Shown here: positions 11,901 to 23,133 of the stretch, one piece after another
How the letters are laid out: every line of letters starts with the position of its first letter
Position numbering within the stretch: the first letter of the stretch is position 1
Assembly: GCA_964034945.1 (NCBI GenBank)
Contig: OZ035963.1
Coordinates: 62,345,182-62,409,181, forward strand
Length of the DNA: 64,000 bases
Direction: 5' to 3'
Origin: Chrysopilus asiliformis
Lineage: Eukaryota > Arthropoda > Insecta > Diptera > Rhagionidae
Made by a program: the position numbers and the translations under genes
The notes under the pieces: generated by a model
Database searches by the model: none
Seen by the model: the letters and a program-made list of their open reading frames with translations, nothing else
What the model was told of the DNA's origin: nothing

Positions 11901-12711
11901 TTATAGCTAAATATTTGGAATGTATTGCAGATCACGATACTATTTTACGATATCTCGAGCCGTTTTCGAGAAAATCTGCAAAAACGTGTAAAATTTTAGC
12001 CTTAAAAAATTAATCTTACTTGATCGCAAATGCATGCAATTGAAAACCACTCTACCGATTGGACTGGGATTTTTTCTCATGGCTTCTGAAAGAAAAATTG
12101 GCTTAATCATAAGTTTTGCTTATTCCACCCGTTCTATCCCCGCGAAAAAAAAATCTGGAGAAAACTTTTAAAGAGGCAAAAACTTTGTAGATTTTTTGAA
12201 GAAACCAATCTACCAGAAATACCAAAACATCAAGCTTCACTCTCCTCCGTGCCTCTGCTAGGGGGCCAGGTAACGATATCGTTCCCTATTACGGCCCTAA
12301 TGTTCCACTAGTTACGGCCCTGAAGGGAATGAACGTACAAATGTAGCCAGGATTGGAACTTTTCACCCTACCCTCGTATTTGGGGAGAAATGTGAGACAT
12401 CTTTGTTAATTCGCTTTTAAATGAAATTCAGTTAAGAATCTCATCTTGATGAAAACTGGGTTACGGCGCGGCGGAGGGAGGGATAAATCTAACAATATTA
12501 TATCTAACGACGCTTCTCAGTTAAAAATATGTTTGTGTTTATTGACATTAAGATCTTTTGTTTATCGAGTATTAAATAAAAGTCGTACCTGATTATTGCA
12601 TATTTAATTAAAGTTAATATACCAAGCAACAACTTTTGTTCTAAAAATTTGAAAACATCTGAGAAAAATCAAAAAGCCGCCTTTCTTGAATTATTCAGAA
12701 TATTTTTAAAA
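11901..12711. other. Intergenic sequence with small internal repeats
   Basis: Contains two copies of TTACGGCCCT near 12280-12320. Otherwise I see no recognisable gene or element. Confidence 0.5.
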
Positions 12712-12906
12712 GCTTTTATTTAGCTTGCTGTTTAAAAGCTTTCACTTAGCTTGCTGTTTAAAAGCTTTTATTTAGCTAGCTTTTTTCTGTCTGCTTGTTT
12801 GTATGTTGGGGTCAAATCTGGTAATCTAATTTTGACCCACTTCCACTCATTCAAATGACTTGAAATTTTGCACACATAAGTCACTCCGATAACAATACAA
12901 TAATTG
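12712..12906 (+). repeat. Dispersed repeat, GGGGTCAAATCTGGTAATC family, with triplicated head
   Basis: Three tandem copies of a ~28-base unit with AAAAGCTTT(T/C)A(T/C)TTAGCT are followed by TCTGTCTGCTTGTTTG, GGTCAAATCTGGTAATCTAA, TTTTGACCCACTTCCACTCA and TTGAAATTTTGCACACA. Other copies: about 17498-17657 (inverted), 34628-34735 and 61086-61225. The conserved tail and lack of coding potential suggest a SINE-like or non-LTR 3' end, but the class is not proven. Confidence 0.7.
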
Positions 12907-15517
12907 TTTTCTTTGGTTCAATTTGCATGTACTAGGGAAAGACAAAATGGTGACCTGCAGACGCCATTTTGTCCAAATCTAACTAACGAAGTTTATGTCC
13001 ATGTGGGGTCTCGAATAAAAGCGCTTTAAAAAATAACTCAGGAGAAAACAAAAGAATAAAATAAAATTAAAATAAATTAAAAAATTTTAAAAACAAGCTT
13101 GTAAGTAAAAATAAAAGTTAGATAAAAGTTGATACACAAAAACTCTCAACAAATCGCAATGCAAAGTTCTTTTTATTTTTAGTATACTTTAAAAGCTTGG
13201 TTATTTTTTTTAAACAAAACAACTTAATCTTTCTTCCAGATCAAAAGGAATGCATAAACTGAAGTTCCCGCCACTATATTCAAAAAATCAATTTCACTAT
13301 CTCAAAAAACCCTAAGAATCTAGCTTTAAAAAAATCATCTTAATTTTTCCTTCCATTATACGAATTATTTAATTACAAATCCTTCTCAATCCAACCTTAT
13401 TTAACTAATCAAATTAAATTATATTATTTAGAAACCTTCACTCGGCAATTTTGAACGAAAATCAAGGTCCTGAGTGTATTTTCCACCCGGTTTTTTCCCC
13501 ACGACTCTGTGCTAAACTAATTGAAATTCCTGTCTTCAAACATCTCTCAAGCTAAAAATCTGGTTTACTCGATTACTTAATTCTTTCATTTAATTTCAAA
13601 TTTCCCAGACAATCAATATGCAAATTTTTCATTTCTATTCTCGTTTTTCCCATTTCCACTGTACTGCTGATGATAATGATGAGCCAGCGAAACAATTGAA
13701 AAGGCACAAAACTCGAGAATAACTCTTGATCATAATGAAAATGGGGACAGGTGGATACACGAGTGGGTAAAAAAAAAGCAATTCATTCACTTTCACCTTG
13801 ATGAATTTCAAGTAATTCTTTGCCGGAACAGCAACTCGAAAACCCTGAAAAGTCCTTGAAATTGAATCATAAGCTGGGCAAGTCACTTGAGTTCAATGTG
13901 TTAAATGGGTTTCCATTGACCAAGGGGACTGAAAATGAAACAAAAAAAATCGAATAAAAATTCAAGAAAAACAGGAAAAGTAACCCTCAAGAAGATTCAA
14001 GGTAAAGAAAGCAGCCCCAAGAACAGTCTGGGGATGGTATTATCACAGCTCAGTGTTGGGTTAAGTATGTGGGGAAGAAAAGGACGTTCCAACATGTAAA
14101 CTTTAGTCGAACTTAAAACGGACATAAAATTTCTTAACTGGACGTGAACTTGAAAAACAGAGACAACAGGGAAATAAAGTAATCCGGAAAACTTGGAAAC
14201 CATTCAGTGAGAAAAAAGGTTACACCGACGAGATCCCTACATTAAGAGTTTCAGTTTTAGTGTCCGTATATTTCCGAGAAAAGTGAAACACATTTAAAAT
14301 GTTTTTATTTTATTTATTTTGTTTTTTTTCTTAAGGAAAAGTCGAAAAAAGGATAAAAGGTCATATTACACGAAACCAACAAAAAAATAGCTCATTTTTA
14401 AGGTCCTTTTTAACGCTCATATCTTAGAAAAATAGCCAGGAAAAGTAAAAATATCGTTTAACACCTGAGATAGAAAAAAAATACATTTTTCACACCCCGC
14501 TATGTCCTTCGAAATAATAGAGATAAAAAAAGGCATCGTCTTATAAAGGAATCGATTCTGTCTGGAATCCGTAGATCTACTGAGAAATAAAAAAGGTATA
14601 CCGGGATGAGGTGAAACTTGGACTTTCTGACAGACGGAACAGCCTTCAGCCATTCGAAAAACTTCATAAATAAACCATCCGGGGGTCCTTTAAACGCCTG
14701 AAATAAGGAGACTTCTTCGACTAAACATGATTGATTACCAAAATATCACTTCTCTATATATGGAGGTCGGTATATTCATGTCGTATATAAAAATAGTGGT
14801 CTATTCTTGGACTGAATTAATGATTTATCGTCGTGTTACCAGACTTGATATCGTGTTTTGAAAAAGTTTTTTTTTTCTTATTCTTCGAAAAACGTTTGCA
14901 TATTTAATTTTACAGCAACCTCAGAGTGTAATTTTTGCCGTTTTACATAGATTTGATCATGAATATTTAAGGATGTAAATCGTATAGGTTTTAGTACAGA
15001 TTTTAATCAAATTTAAGGTGAAGTAAATGATATCGCCTTTAATGTTAAAAAATTTAGCTTTAAGTCGAGATATTTTTTGGGGTTCTTAACAAAAGTACTC
15101 TCGTTTTGTCCAAAATCCATTTCAGAGATTTTTCCAAAAATTTCCCATACAAAAATCAGTGTTTCCCTCTCCCTCTGGGAAAATTTCAAAAAAAAAAATA
15201 GTCGCAGGTGCAATTTTTTGAATAAACAGAGATCTACGGAAATATTAGCGCTTTGGGCGAAATTTTTGGCATTTTGTGATCATGAATACCCTTAAATATA
15301 AAGCCAAACATTTGCAAAAGTCGAGTCCTTGGTTTTCGCAGTGAACTGAAATTTATTGAAACTCCCTGGAAGCATTTTAACCTCCCTTTTCGGACATTTC
15401 CCGTGTTCTTAAACAAAAATCAGCGTTCGAGGGTAAGAACACAAATGGCTACAGTTAAACATTTTTAAGAAACTATGCCGTAGGTGAAGAATGTATAAAT
15501 AGAAAAATCCTCCGGAC
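12907..15517. other. Intergenic sequence, 2.6 kb, nothing recognised
   Basis: AT-rich on both strands, with short open frames only (up to about 83 codons) and none with a family signature. No long inverted or tandem repeat was seen. Confidence 0.5.
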
Positions 15518-15676
15518 GTCCACGGGCCCATAAAATACGTCACACTTTTATGGGGGGAGGGGACTACGGTAGTATGACCCCGGTACTAAATTCCATATGA
15601 AAAAGCGCGATGACGGGGGAGGCGGAGTGGGTTCGAAAGTCAGAAAATAAGCATAACGTGTTTTATGGACAGCCCC
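15518..15676. mobile_element. MITE-like element, CCATAAAATACGTCAC ends
   Basis: The left end has CCATAAAATACGTCACAC. The right end, GCATAACGTGTTTTATGGAC plus AGCCCC, is its imperfect inverse. The centre is G-rich. Related ends occur at 11750, 49180-49313 and near 49930-49972. Motifs of this kind recur in many insect genomes, from my general knowledge; the superfamily is not assigned. Confidence 0.65.
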
Positions 15677-17044
15677 TAAATCTCCTCTACATTAAAATCC
15701 AATTAGACCGCTATTTAATTTATTTTCCATGTAAACAAATCGATTTTTTGCGGCTTTTTTCAAAAAATGGAGCATTCTATTGTAATTAAATAAAATTAGT
15801 TAAGCCAATAAATATATTTTCCCATGAACAATTTGGTAAGATTTTTCAAGTAGCTGAACCAAATTTTAACGCCTTTCGAATAAATCTTTCAATAAAATCC
15901 TGTACAAAACTAACAAAAATGTGTAGCCTGGGGAATTCCATCAAATTTGTTTTTTATTCACGTTCGACGGATAACATCATTTTATGTTCATTTGGCACTA
16001 CTAAATCATTTAGTCTGATTTTATTTAACTTCGTCACCGACACAGTAACAAGGATGGATTTAGGAACTGCCTGCCTCCCACAATCAGATGAATAGATAAC
16101 CAAAAGATAAAGAAAAGAATGTGCACTGCTAAGATGTAGAGAAAAAACGGAATTTCTGTGGCTCACGTGTGTCCTGGAGGAGACTCTTTCAATGTCGCGG
16201 TACCCTGAATGCAGAACACACATCGCCGCAGGAGCAAGGGAACACAAACAGAACCATATGTGACATAGAGATTTGCGGGTTATTTATGACCCGTTGAGGC
16301 TTCTTGTCGAAGTTATTCCTTCCACACTTACGACTTCCCAATGGAATGAAAAAATGGAATCAAATTCCAATGGGAATTGGGTGTCTCCAGAATATTCCTA
16401 TCACATACTCAACGTATATTCACCGACGAAAAGTGGGAAAAATATGCCGGGGCTGGTTAAATGTATAATAAGTGTATGTTTCGTATTCGGCACTTGATAC
16501 TTTTTGCATTCTTTATTCTGTTTTTTTTTTCTTTCCTCTTTAGTTTTATAAAAACGTGAACACTTTCAGGATAAGCTTGCGAACTTAGTATCGGAAAATC
16601 CTGTGTGGAAACACTCTAGACAGAAGGCACACAGCTTAGGCCAATTGAATTGCAAATTTCAAACGTGGAACAAAAGTGCGCGTCGGCAACGTGCAAGGCA
16701 GAGCTTTTTTTATTGGTTGGCGTATAAAAAAAAATTCCCAACAGGAAATCTACAGTTTCTATTTTGCCAAGTCCACTTTATCTCTATCTCATATTCATAT
16801 TAGTTCGTGTAACTCGAATTTTCCTACAAGAGAAATAAAATTTTCAGAAGTGGAAAAATTTAAGATCAAATGATTTAAAAAATTTATGTTTCGCGTAATA
16901 AATCAAACAATGCAGTAAATCACAAAAATATCCCAACAAGTAAGTTTTTTAATTTTTATTTTTTTAAAACTTTTGTAATTTTTTTAAAACTTTGTTGTGT
17001 TATGGCAGTAAAGAACTAGGTTTCACTTCCAAACAACAAACGTA
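15677..17044. other. Intergenic sequence, nothing recognised
   Basis: Short frames at 15954-16247 (-) and 16273-16497 (+) show no domain motifs. No convincing repeat was seen. Confidence 0.5.
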
Positions 17045-17480
17045 AGAGTCGAGAAAGGATAATGTTAAAAGATAATGAAAGGATAAGCGAGAAAGGATTA
17101 TGTTACCCTTACAAGACCTTCCATTATTCTTACAGCCTTCTTAACATCAAAATCGAATTCAGCGATCCCAAAAACGCCCAGATGAGAATTTTTTTCCGGA
17201 AAATTTCAGGGAAAGGATAATCACGTCATCGTTACAGGAACTTTCGTTATTCTTACAGTCTTCTTAATACCAGAATCTTGCTGAATCCGATTCTACTATT
17301 AAGAAATCTGTAAGGATAATGGAAGTTCCTGTAAGGATGACGTGATAATTCTTTTATCCCTACAGCCTTCTTAACATCAAAATCGAATTCAGCGATCCCA
17401 AAAACCCCAGATGAGAATTTTTTCCCGGAAAATTCAAGGAAAATGATAATTACGTCATCCTTACAAGACCAAACTTTATC
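17045..17480 (-). repeat. About 3.5 tandem units of the dispersed ~120-bp repeat (inverted)
   Basis: Repeated blocks CAGCCTTCTTAACATCAAAA, TCGAATTCAGCGATCCCAAA and GATGAGAATTTTTT.CCGGAA recur at roughly 120-180 base spacing. They are the reverse complement of the units at 7828 and 10421. Two of the units are nearly identical (about 17124-17190 and 17365-17430), pointing to fairly recent local duplication. Confidence 0.8.
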
Positions 17481-17497
17481 CTTGCAAGGAGGAGGTA

Positions 17498-17657
17498 GTG
17501 AAAATATTATATAGTCATCGGACTTACGTCTGAGTGCAATATTTCAAATTAATCGGATAAGTGAAAGTGGGTCGAAATTAGATTACAAGATTTTGACCCT
17601 GACAGACAGGCAAACCAACAGACACAAAGGCAAGCTAAATAAAAGCTTTTAAAAAAC
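17498..17657 (-). repeat. Dispersed repeat, GGGTCAAAATC family (inverted copy)
   Basis: On the minus strand it reads AAAAGCTTTTATTTAGCTTG, a TGTCTGTTGGTTTG-like run, GGGTCAAAATCTTGTAATCT and TTCGACCCACTTTCACTTAT. This matches the order of the 12712-12906 copy. It lies next to the ~120-bp tandem repeats. Confidence 0.7.
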
Positions 17658-18579
17658 AAAATTTCTTTTAAAAAAAAATCCATTTGTGTAGGTGAGGGGT
17701 GGAGAAGTGGTCCGTGGAGAAAGTTCATACACCTACAGCTTAAATTTCTCCGCAGATGAATTGCTCTTGCCACGGTTTTAACTATTTTTTCAACAATATC
17801 TTGAGTACAGCAATTTTTTCAAGGATATTTTTCGCCTAGAAATTTAAATTGTATGATTTTGTGTGTAGGGGTACACGCCACACTAATATTTACGACAAAA
17901 TGTTTGGTTCTTTGTTGTTTCAACTGCTTTTTAGTTTGCAATTTTCTAGAAATTTCTAAGAAAAATCAACACTTTTTCCCCACTTAACTGCTGATGAAAC
18001 AATTTAAATTCTATAGCTATTAATTACAACCATAATAGATGATCTCCATGTCTTTTAAATACCACTTCTTATCATCATTCTTATTCTTAACATAAAATTG
18101 ATAAACTAATCCAAGCTATTAAAATTTTAACATAACTAGCAGTGTTTGCTATATTTCCTTGACAATATTTAAGCGATTATAATTTACATGAAACCACTTG
18201 AGTTACACAAATATTGTAAAACAAAAGTTTCTGTTTTCTGTAAAGCAATAACGCCGACAAAATTTTGTCGTTGACAATGACGATAAACTGATGGCAGTGG
18301 TTAAGAAGATAAACATAATGGCACAGATTATATAGTTTGATAACATTCGCTGATGGTGAGATATTCACGAATATTTATTTTTGTACATGTGTATTAATGT
18401 ACACATAGGACAAAACTACGATCCTATATTAAAATGTCAAGGCAAAGAGCGCTAATCTCGTTGGTTGGAATATGTTAAACGTTTAACTAGGGATGATATT
18501 CAGCAGCGCAGGGAAATCATTGCAAAAAAAAAAACTACCCGATCTCCGCTATTTTTTGTAATATGGTAATTGAAGCGTA
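17658..18579. other. Intergenic sequence, nothing recognised
   Basis: AT-rich, with no repeat or coding signal I can support. Confidence 0.5.
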
Positions 18580-18851
18580 CACTCAGAAAAATGTCCAGGT
18601 CAACTTTTTGTCAGGTTAACTTTGACCTTACAGAGGCGTCTGTAAGCCAGCTAGCGGTCAGAGTTAACCTATCTAAGGTCAACTCGTGCAGCTCCCAATG
18701 CCCTACTTCACCTGCTGGTGGCTTAATTTCAGAATTCCTCCGACCACAGGTCAACTCAGTTTTACTTGCCCACATGCAGGCGAACGCGCGCCTGTCCGAG
18801 GCCAATTACGCCGTATGTAGGTCGTCGAGTTAGCCTCCATTTTTCTGAGTG
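18580..18851. mobile_element. MITE with CACTCAGAAAAATG terminal repeats (long copy)
   Basis: It starts CACTCAGAAAAATGTCC and ends CCATTTTTCTGAGTG, flanked on both sides by TA (18578-18579 and 18852-18853), the target duplication of Tc1/mariner-like elements. The interior is more GC-rich than its surroundings. A second copy lies at 45473-45692 and lacks about 52 internal bases. The short frames inside do not resemble a transposase. Confidence 0.85.
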
Positions 18852-19167
18852 TACAAATACACCCACAGAGTCGTGTATTACTCAATTCAACCTAATATAA
18901 TATTAAAATCGTTTTTCTTTCTCTCTCTCTGTCTGACGATTATTGTTATCTTTCCCGATTATAGGAAAATGAATATATCGCCTCAATGTAGGGTGACCAG
19001 ATTCCTAATCCGGAGATTGATTGTGATGAAAAAAAAAATAATGTGGCGAAAAGCAATAAGTTTTGTATCAAAAGGATTACAATCCCGCAAAATATATATA
19101 AAGATAAAAAAAATACGTTTTTGAATATGTCTATCAGCATTCTAAATCCTGCTTCCTTTTATTTACG

Positions 19168-19746
19168 ACTAGCTTGCATACCCGTCGTTGCCGGGTTAAG
19201 TTTTTTCAATTTTTTTTTTTTGATGGTCTATGTTGGAGCTAAACTTCAGGCCAATCGGCTCGGCAGTTTCCCCGCGAAAGGGTAACATAGAGGAAGAGCT
19301 AAGTTCCGAGATCACTTTACCCCCTCCCGACGGACATCTATGCCAAATTTCATCTATGCCAAATTTCAGGCCAATCGGTTCAGTAGTTTCACCGCGAAAG
19401 AGTAACATAACCCAAAAACTAAGTTCCTTACTCCCCCCACCTCTCGCGCTACTTTTCCGTATGCCTATGTTGGAACCAGAACTACCACAGACACTCATGC
19501 CAAATTTCAGGCCAATCGGTTCAGTAGTTTCCCCGCGAAAGAGTAACATAGCGCAAAAACTAAGTTTCGAAATCACTTTACCCCCTCCCCTTACTCCCCC
19601 CACCCCTCGCGCTACTTTTCCGTATGGTTATGTTGGAACCAGAACTACCACAGACACTCGTGCCAAATTTCAAGTCAATCGGTTCAGCCGTTTTTGCGTG
19701 AAATAGGAACAGACAGATAGACAGGCAGACAGATAGACAGACAGAC

Positions 19747-19811
<65 letters not shown>

Positions 19812-19836
19812 CCAACTCATTTTTATATATTAGTAC
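19168..19836 (+). mobile_element. RTE/SINE-like retroelement tail with internal tandem units
   Basis: It begins ACTAGCTTGCATACCCGTCG and TTGCCGGGTTAAG. Four diverged modules follow, built around AAATTTCAGGCCAATCGGTT, AG(T/C)AGTTTC.CCGCGAAAG and GTAACATAG. The end is TCAGCCGTTTTTGCGTGAAA, a GACA/GATA microsatellite and ACTCATTTTTATATATTAGTA. Insect non-LTR retrotransposon or SINE 3' regions have this architecture (family knowledge; exact class not proven). Long open frames across it (19230-19706 +, 19196-19603 -) come from repeat modules and are not genes. Confidence 0.7.
19700..19811 (+). repeat. (GACA)n/(GATA)n microsatellite
   Basis: Perfect and near-perfect GACA units with interspersed GATA. 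It forms part of the tail of the preceding retroelement-like repeat. Confidence 0.95.
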
Positions 19837-20068
19837 CCAAGTAACAATTTGAGGTTACATTCTGGTTAAGAAACGTATTTGAAACAATGGTAACAAAACT
19901 CAAAAGTTTCACATTTGGTTTCTGTAACCTTTCAGAAACCCCCATTTAGAAGCTGGTTTCAAAATGACCGTTTTTGGCGGGTTTATTCGGTAACCATCTA
20001 AAATGTAACCAAAATGTAACCTAAAGTGAAGGTTTTTTTGTAACCCCGGTTACAAATTGTTTCTTGGG
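19836..20068. mobile_element. MITE-like element with CCCAAGTAACAATTTG ends
   Basis: The left end CCCAAGTAACAATTTGAGGT is matched by the inverse of the right end, ACAAATTGTTTCTTGGG, with GGTTAC/GTAACC repeated inside. It abuts the final ATTAGTA of the retroelement tail, so one inserted at the edge of the other. Confidence 0.75.
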
Positions 20069-20247
20069 ATATGATATGATTAGTATGATGATATGATATG
20101 ATAAACTAAATGTCATAATTTTGGGGGGGAAATTGAAAAAAAAAAATATTTTCCCATTAAAAGAAACTATTCAAGGCCTTTTTTTTTAATTTTTTATATA
20201 GAAGGTTTACAACCCTTGCAAAATTCATCCCTGGTTAAATAATCCTG

Positions 20248-20480
20248 GGCACCAATCATGTAGTCCGACGCGTCTCTGTCTTTCGACTTCGACGCAGCTT
20301 TTAAGTCTTGACTTCGCCATATCTGCAGCTTGAAATTTCGCGGAATCGTCACTATGAATCGAAACGTGATTCTGACTGTCATTCTAGGAAATTTGAAGCT
20401 GCTGATATGGCGAAGTCAAGAGTTAAAAGCTGCGTCGAAGTCGAAATACAGAGACGTGTCGGAATACATGATTGGTGCCC
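20248..20480. repeat. Long foldback (inverted repeat, arms about 93 bp)
   Basis: The left arm (20248-20340) starts GGGCACCAATCATGTAGTCC and continues TTCGACTTCGACGCAGCTTT and GACTTCGCCATATC. The right arm (20388-20480) is its inverse, ending TACATGATTGGTGCCC. The loop is about 47 bases, with GATTC and AATCG motifs. There is no coding capacity. It may be a foldback transposable element. Confidence 0.85.
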
Positions 20481-20530
20481 TGAAATCCCCGTAAACAAAT
20501 TTTGATTATGGGCAAATGGAATGTTTTCAA

Positions 20531-20589
20531 AACCGTCAAATGGAAACCGGAAGAAGAGACAAAAGCTCGGGCTAAAAGGCACCAAATGG
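20531..20589 (+). repeat. 59-base direct repeat, first copy
   Basis: CAAATGGAAACCGGAAGAAG continuing AGACAAAAGCTCGGGCTAAA and AGGCACCAA is present again at 23905-23962 with one substitution and a one-base length change. The two copies flank the mariner region. Confidence 0.85.
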
Positions 20590-21827
20590 AATGTCTCACA
20601 TCCAAATTCACCTTAACAGGTCAGGCATGTTTGGCCTGAAGCCCTATTATTTTTTTTAAAGCCCTGGAAGCAAAAAATTCCAACAGAAAAAGGAAAATTT
20701 TCCTCGAAATAAAATTATTCGCGTTATTTTTATAAGCACCGAGGCGAAGGTATCAAAATGCGCGCGGATATTAGCTGAAGATATTGTCTACCATTTTTTA
20801 TTGGAACTAAAGCCAAATATAACTTTTTTTTAAATATTAGTATGACCAACAATCAATTACAAAATTTCCAGGAATCTTAAAAACCATGAAATAAAATAAA
20901 AAAAAACTGAGATGAAAAATTTCTTACAGCAAATTTCAATCCTTTATCAAATTTAATTAAAACGTTTCAGTGAGGTTGAAAAATACCTTGAAATTGAATC
21001 ACTTAAAAAGCAATCAATCATCCGCATTTCTGCCCAGTCAATCATTTAATTAAGTTCCCTAACAGAAAATTATAAATATTTTACACGTTTCGAGGTTTCT
21101 TGCCAAAAATTGCAAATCATTATTTGCACCAGTTTTTCGAATCGATATTAGGAAAATAGCAACACCTCCGAGTCAATTGAGTAAACTTTATCGTTTCGCT
21201 TTTCCCATTATTTCATATCGTCCTTTTTTCGTTCGTGGAATACAAATTCTAACATCTCACTTCCACTGAAATGGAAAGCGTGAAAGTAATTTATTTGAAA
21301 ACTTTTAATGGGAACATTTTTGTTCATATTTTGTTGGCAAATTTCAGAATAAGTTTACAAATTCATCTAAAAACATTTAAATACATCCATAAGTGTGTAA
21401 AAGTCTATTCTTCCTCCAACAAAGGACTTCTCTCCTAGTCTAGAAAAGTTATTTCCAAAACAAGAGGGAAAAAAATCAGATTTTTGATAAAGTTGGGTTT
21501 TTTTTCGTGTGGAAGGGAAGGAGTATCAATCTTTCATCCTGGTAGAATATTTCCACTTGTTGAACTGTTTATGATATGATCTTCTATCAAAATAAAATTT
21601 ATTTCTTGATTCTTATTTTTTTAATCTCACAGACAGACGAATCATTAAAAATTCAGCCTGCATAATGAATTGAGGCTTAAATTGTTTTTATTCTCAATAA
21701 AATGTTTTATCGAACTTGAAATGTAAGTCCCTGGGACTCATGGAGACGGTTCACCAACTATTTCTGTCGCTATGACGGTTATGGGGTTTCTATATGGTTT
21801 AAATTTTTTTTTAAAAAAAGCTTTTAT

Positions 21828-22988
21828 TTAGAAAAAATGCACTACGAGGGCAGTCCGATAAGTACTTAGCTTACAAAAAAACGAAAATTTTGGAAAAGTG
21901 ACCATTTCTTTCTCAACATAGTCTCCTTTTAGCTCGATACACTTGACCCAGCGATGCTCCAACTTCTTTAACCCGTCTGAAAAATACGTTTTCTCGAGGT
22001 CTGCAAAGTAGGCCTCCGTAGCGGCGATGACCTCCTCATTCGACTCAAATTTCTGCCCGGCGAGTGACTTTTTCAAGTTTGGAAACAAAAAGAAGTCGCA
22101 CGGGGCCAAATCTGGAGAATACGGTGGATGGGGCAGCAGTTCGTAGCCCAATTCGACCAATTTGGCCGTGGCGACGGCGGAGGTGTGAGCCGGTGCGTTG
22201 TCATGGTGGAAGAGCACTTTTTTCTTCGCCAAATGGGGCCGTTTTTTCTGCAATTCGGCGTCGAATCGGCCCAATAATTCGGTATAGTAGAGCCCTGTGA
22301 TCGTTTTGCCCTTCTCCAGGTAGTCGATGTAGATCACACCTTGTGAATCCCAGAAAACGGTGGCCATCACCTTTCCGGCAGATAGGACAGTCTTCGCCTT
22401 CTTCGGAGCACGTTCGCCGGGTAAAGTCCACTGTTTCAACTGTTCCTTAGTCTCTGGTGTGTACCAGTGGATCCAAGTTTCGTCGACGGTCACGAAACGA
22501 CGCAGAAACTCCTTCGGATTGCGCTTAAACAGCGTCAAACACTGCTGTGAAGTGGTTTCACGGTTGCGCTTGTTGTCCGGAGTGAGCAAACGCGGCACCC
22601 ATCGCGCCGACAGCTTTCTCATGCCCAAAATTTCATGCAGGATATGACCAACGCGGTCTTTTGAGATGCCTACTGTCTCAGCTATCTCGCGCACCTTCAA
22701 TCGGCGGTCTGCCAATACGAGATCGTGGATTTTTGGTATGTTATCCTCCGTGGTAGCTGTTTTCGTAGCACCTGGGCGTAGCTCATCAAAAACCGACGTG
22801 CGACCACGTTGAAACTCGTTACACCAATTTTTGACGGTCGCCATCGAAGGAGAAGAGCCACCGTACATAGCATCCAAGCGCTCTTTGATTTCGCTGCGCG
22901 ATTTCCCTTCCAGAAACAAGAATCGAATCACCGACCTATATTGCTCTTTTTCCATTTTTCTGAAATCCGCAGACACGCCCGCTTCCAT
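21828..22988 (-). CDS. Mariner transposase, apparently intact
   Basis: 386 codons from the first ATG; a start at M12 (MEKEQYRS) would give a more usual N-terminus. The protein is a Tc1/mariner-superfamily transposase that cuts and pastes its own element at TA sites. It has an N-terminal helix-turn-helix region (about 12-125), the linker motif WVPRLL (130-135), and catalytic residues D169 (VTVDETW), D263 (HHDNAPAHT) and D298 (DLAPCDFFLF), with exactly 34 residues between the last two. No stop or frameshift interrupts it. It is oddly long at the C-terminus: after GDYVEKE it reads on through the 3' inverted repeat (LSTYRTALV) into five codons that reach flanking DNA, stopping at 21828-21830. The subfamily was not resolved; it is clearly not the Mos1 sequence. 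Confidence 0.93.
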   Translation of the reverse strand: MEAGVSADFRKMEKEQYRSVIRFLFLEGKSRSEIKERLDAMYGGSSPSMATVKNWCNEFQRGRTSVFDELRPGATKTATTEDNIPKIHDLVLADRRLKVREIAETVGISKDRVGHILHEILGMRKLSARWVPRLLTPDNKRNRETTSQQCLTLFKRNPKEFLRRFVTVDETWIHWYTPETKEQLKQWTLPGERAPKKAKTVLSAGKVMATVFWDSQGVIYIDYLEKGKTITGLYYTELLGRFDAELQKKRPHLAKKKVLFHHDNAPAHTSAVATAKLVELGYELLPHPPYSPDLAPCDFFLFPNLKKSLAGQKFESNEEVIAATEAYFADLEKTYFSDGLKKLEHRWVKCIELKGDYVEKEMVTFPKFSFFCKLSTYRTALVVHFF

Positions 22989-23133
22989 ACGCGGTCAAAA
23001 CAAAACTACGAGTTCGATTCGGCTGAAATTTTGACTGTAGCCGTCTATGAGAATGTACTACACGATAGTCAATTTCTCCTGCGATAGTGGCGCCATCGGG
23101 CGGTGAGGCTAAGTACTTATCGGACTGCCCTCG
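21845..23133 (-). mobile_element. Mariner transposon, 1289 bp, with intact ends
   Basis: The terminal inverted repeats are CGAGGGCAGTCCGATAAGTA followed by CTTAGC (from 21845) and its complement ending at 23133. TA duplications lie at 21843-21844 and 23134-23135. Length, ends, TA target and D,D34D transposase all fit a complete mariner. The near-identical ends and open frame suggest a recent insertion. Confidence 0.95.

Noticed and set aside
19230..19706. 158-codon frame with repeated FRPIGS.VSPRK motifs
   Set aside because: The repeated peptide comes from the tandem modules of a non-coding retroelement tail; the opposite strand is equally open.
19700..19811. Regularly spaced short repeats as a CRISPR-like array
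   Set aside because: Simple GACA/GATA microsatellite without unique spacers, in a eukaryotic genome.
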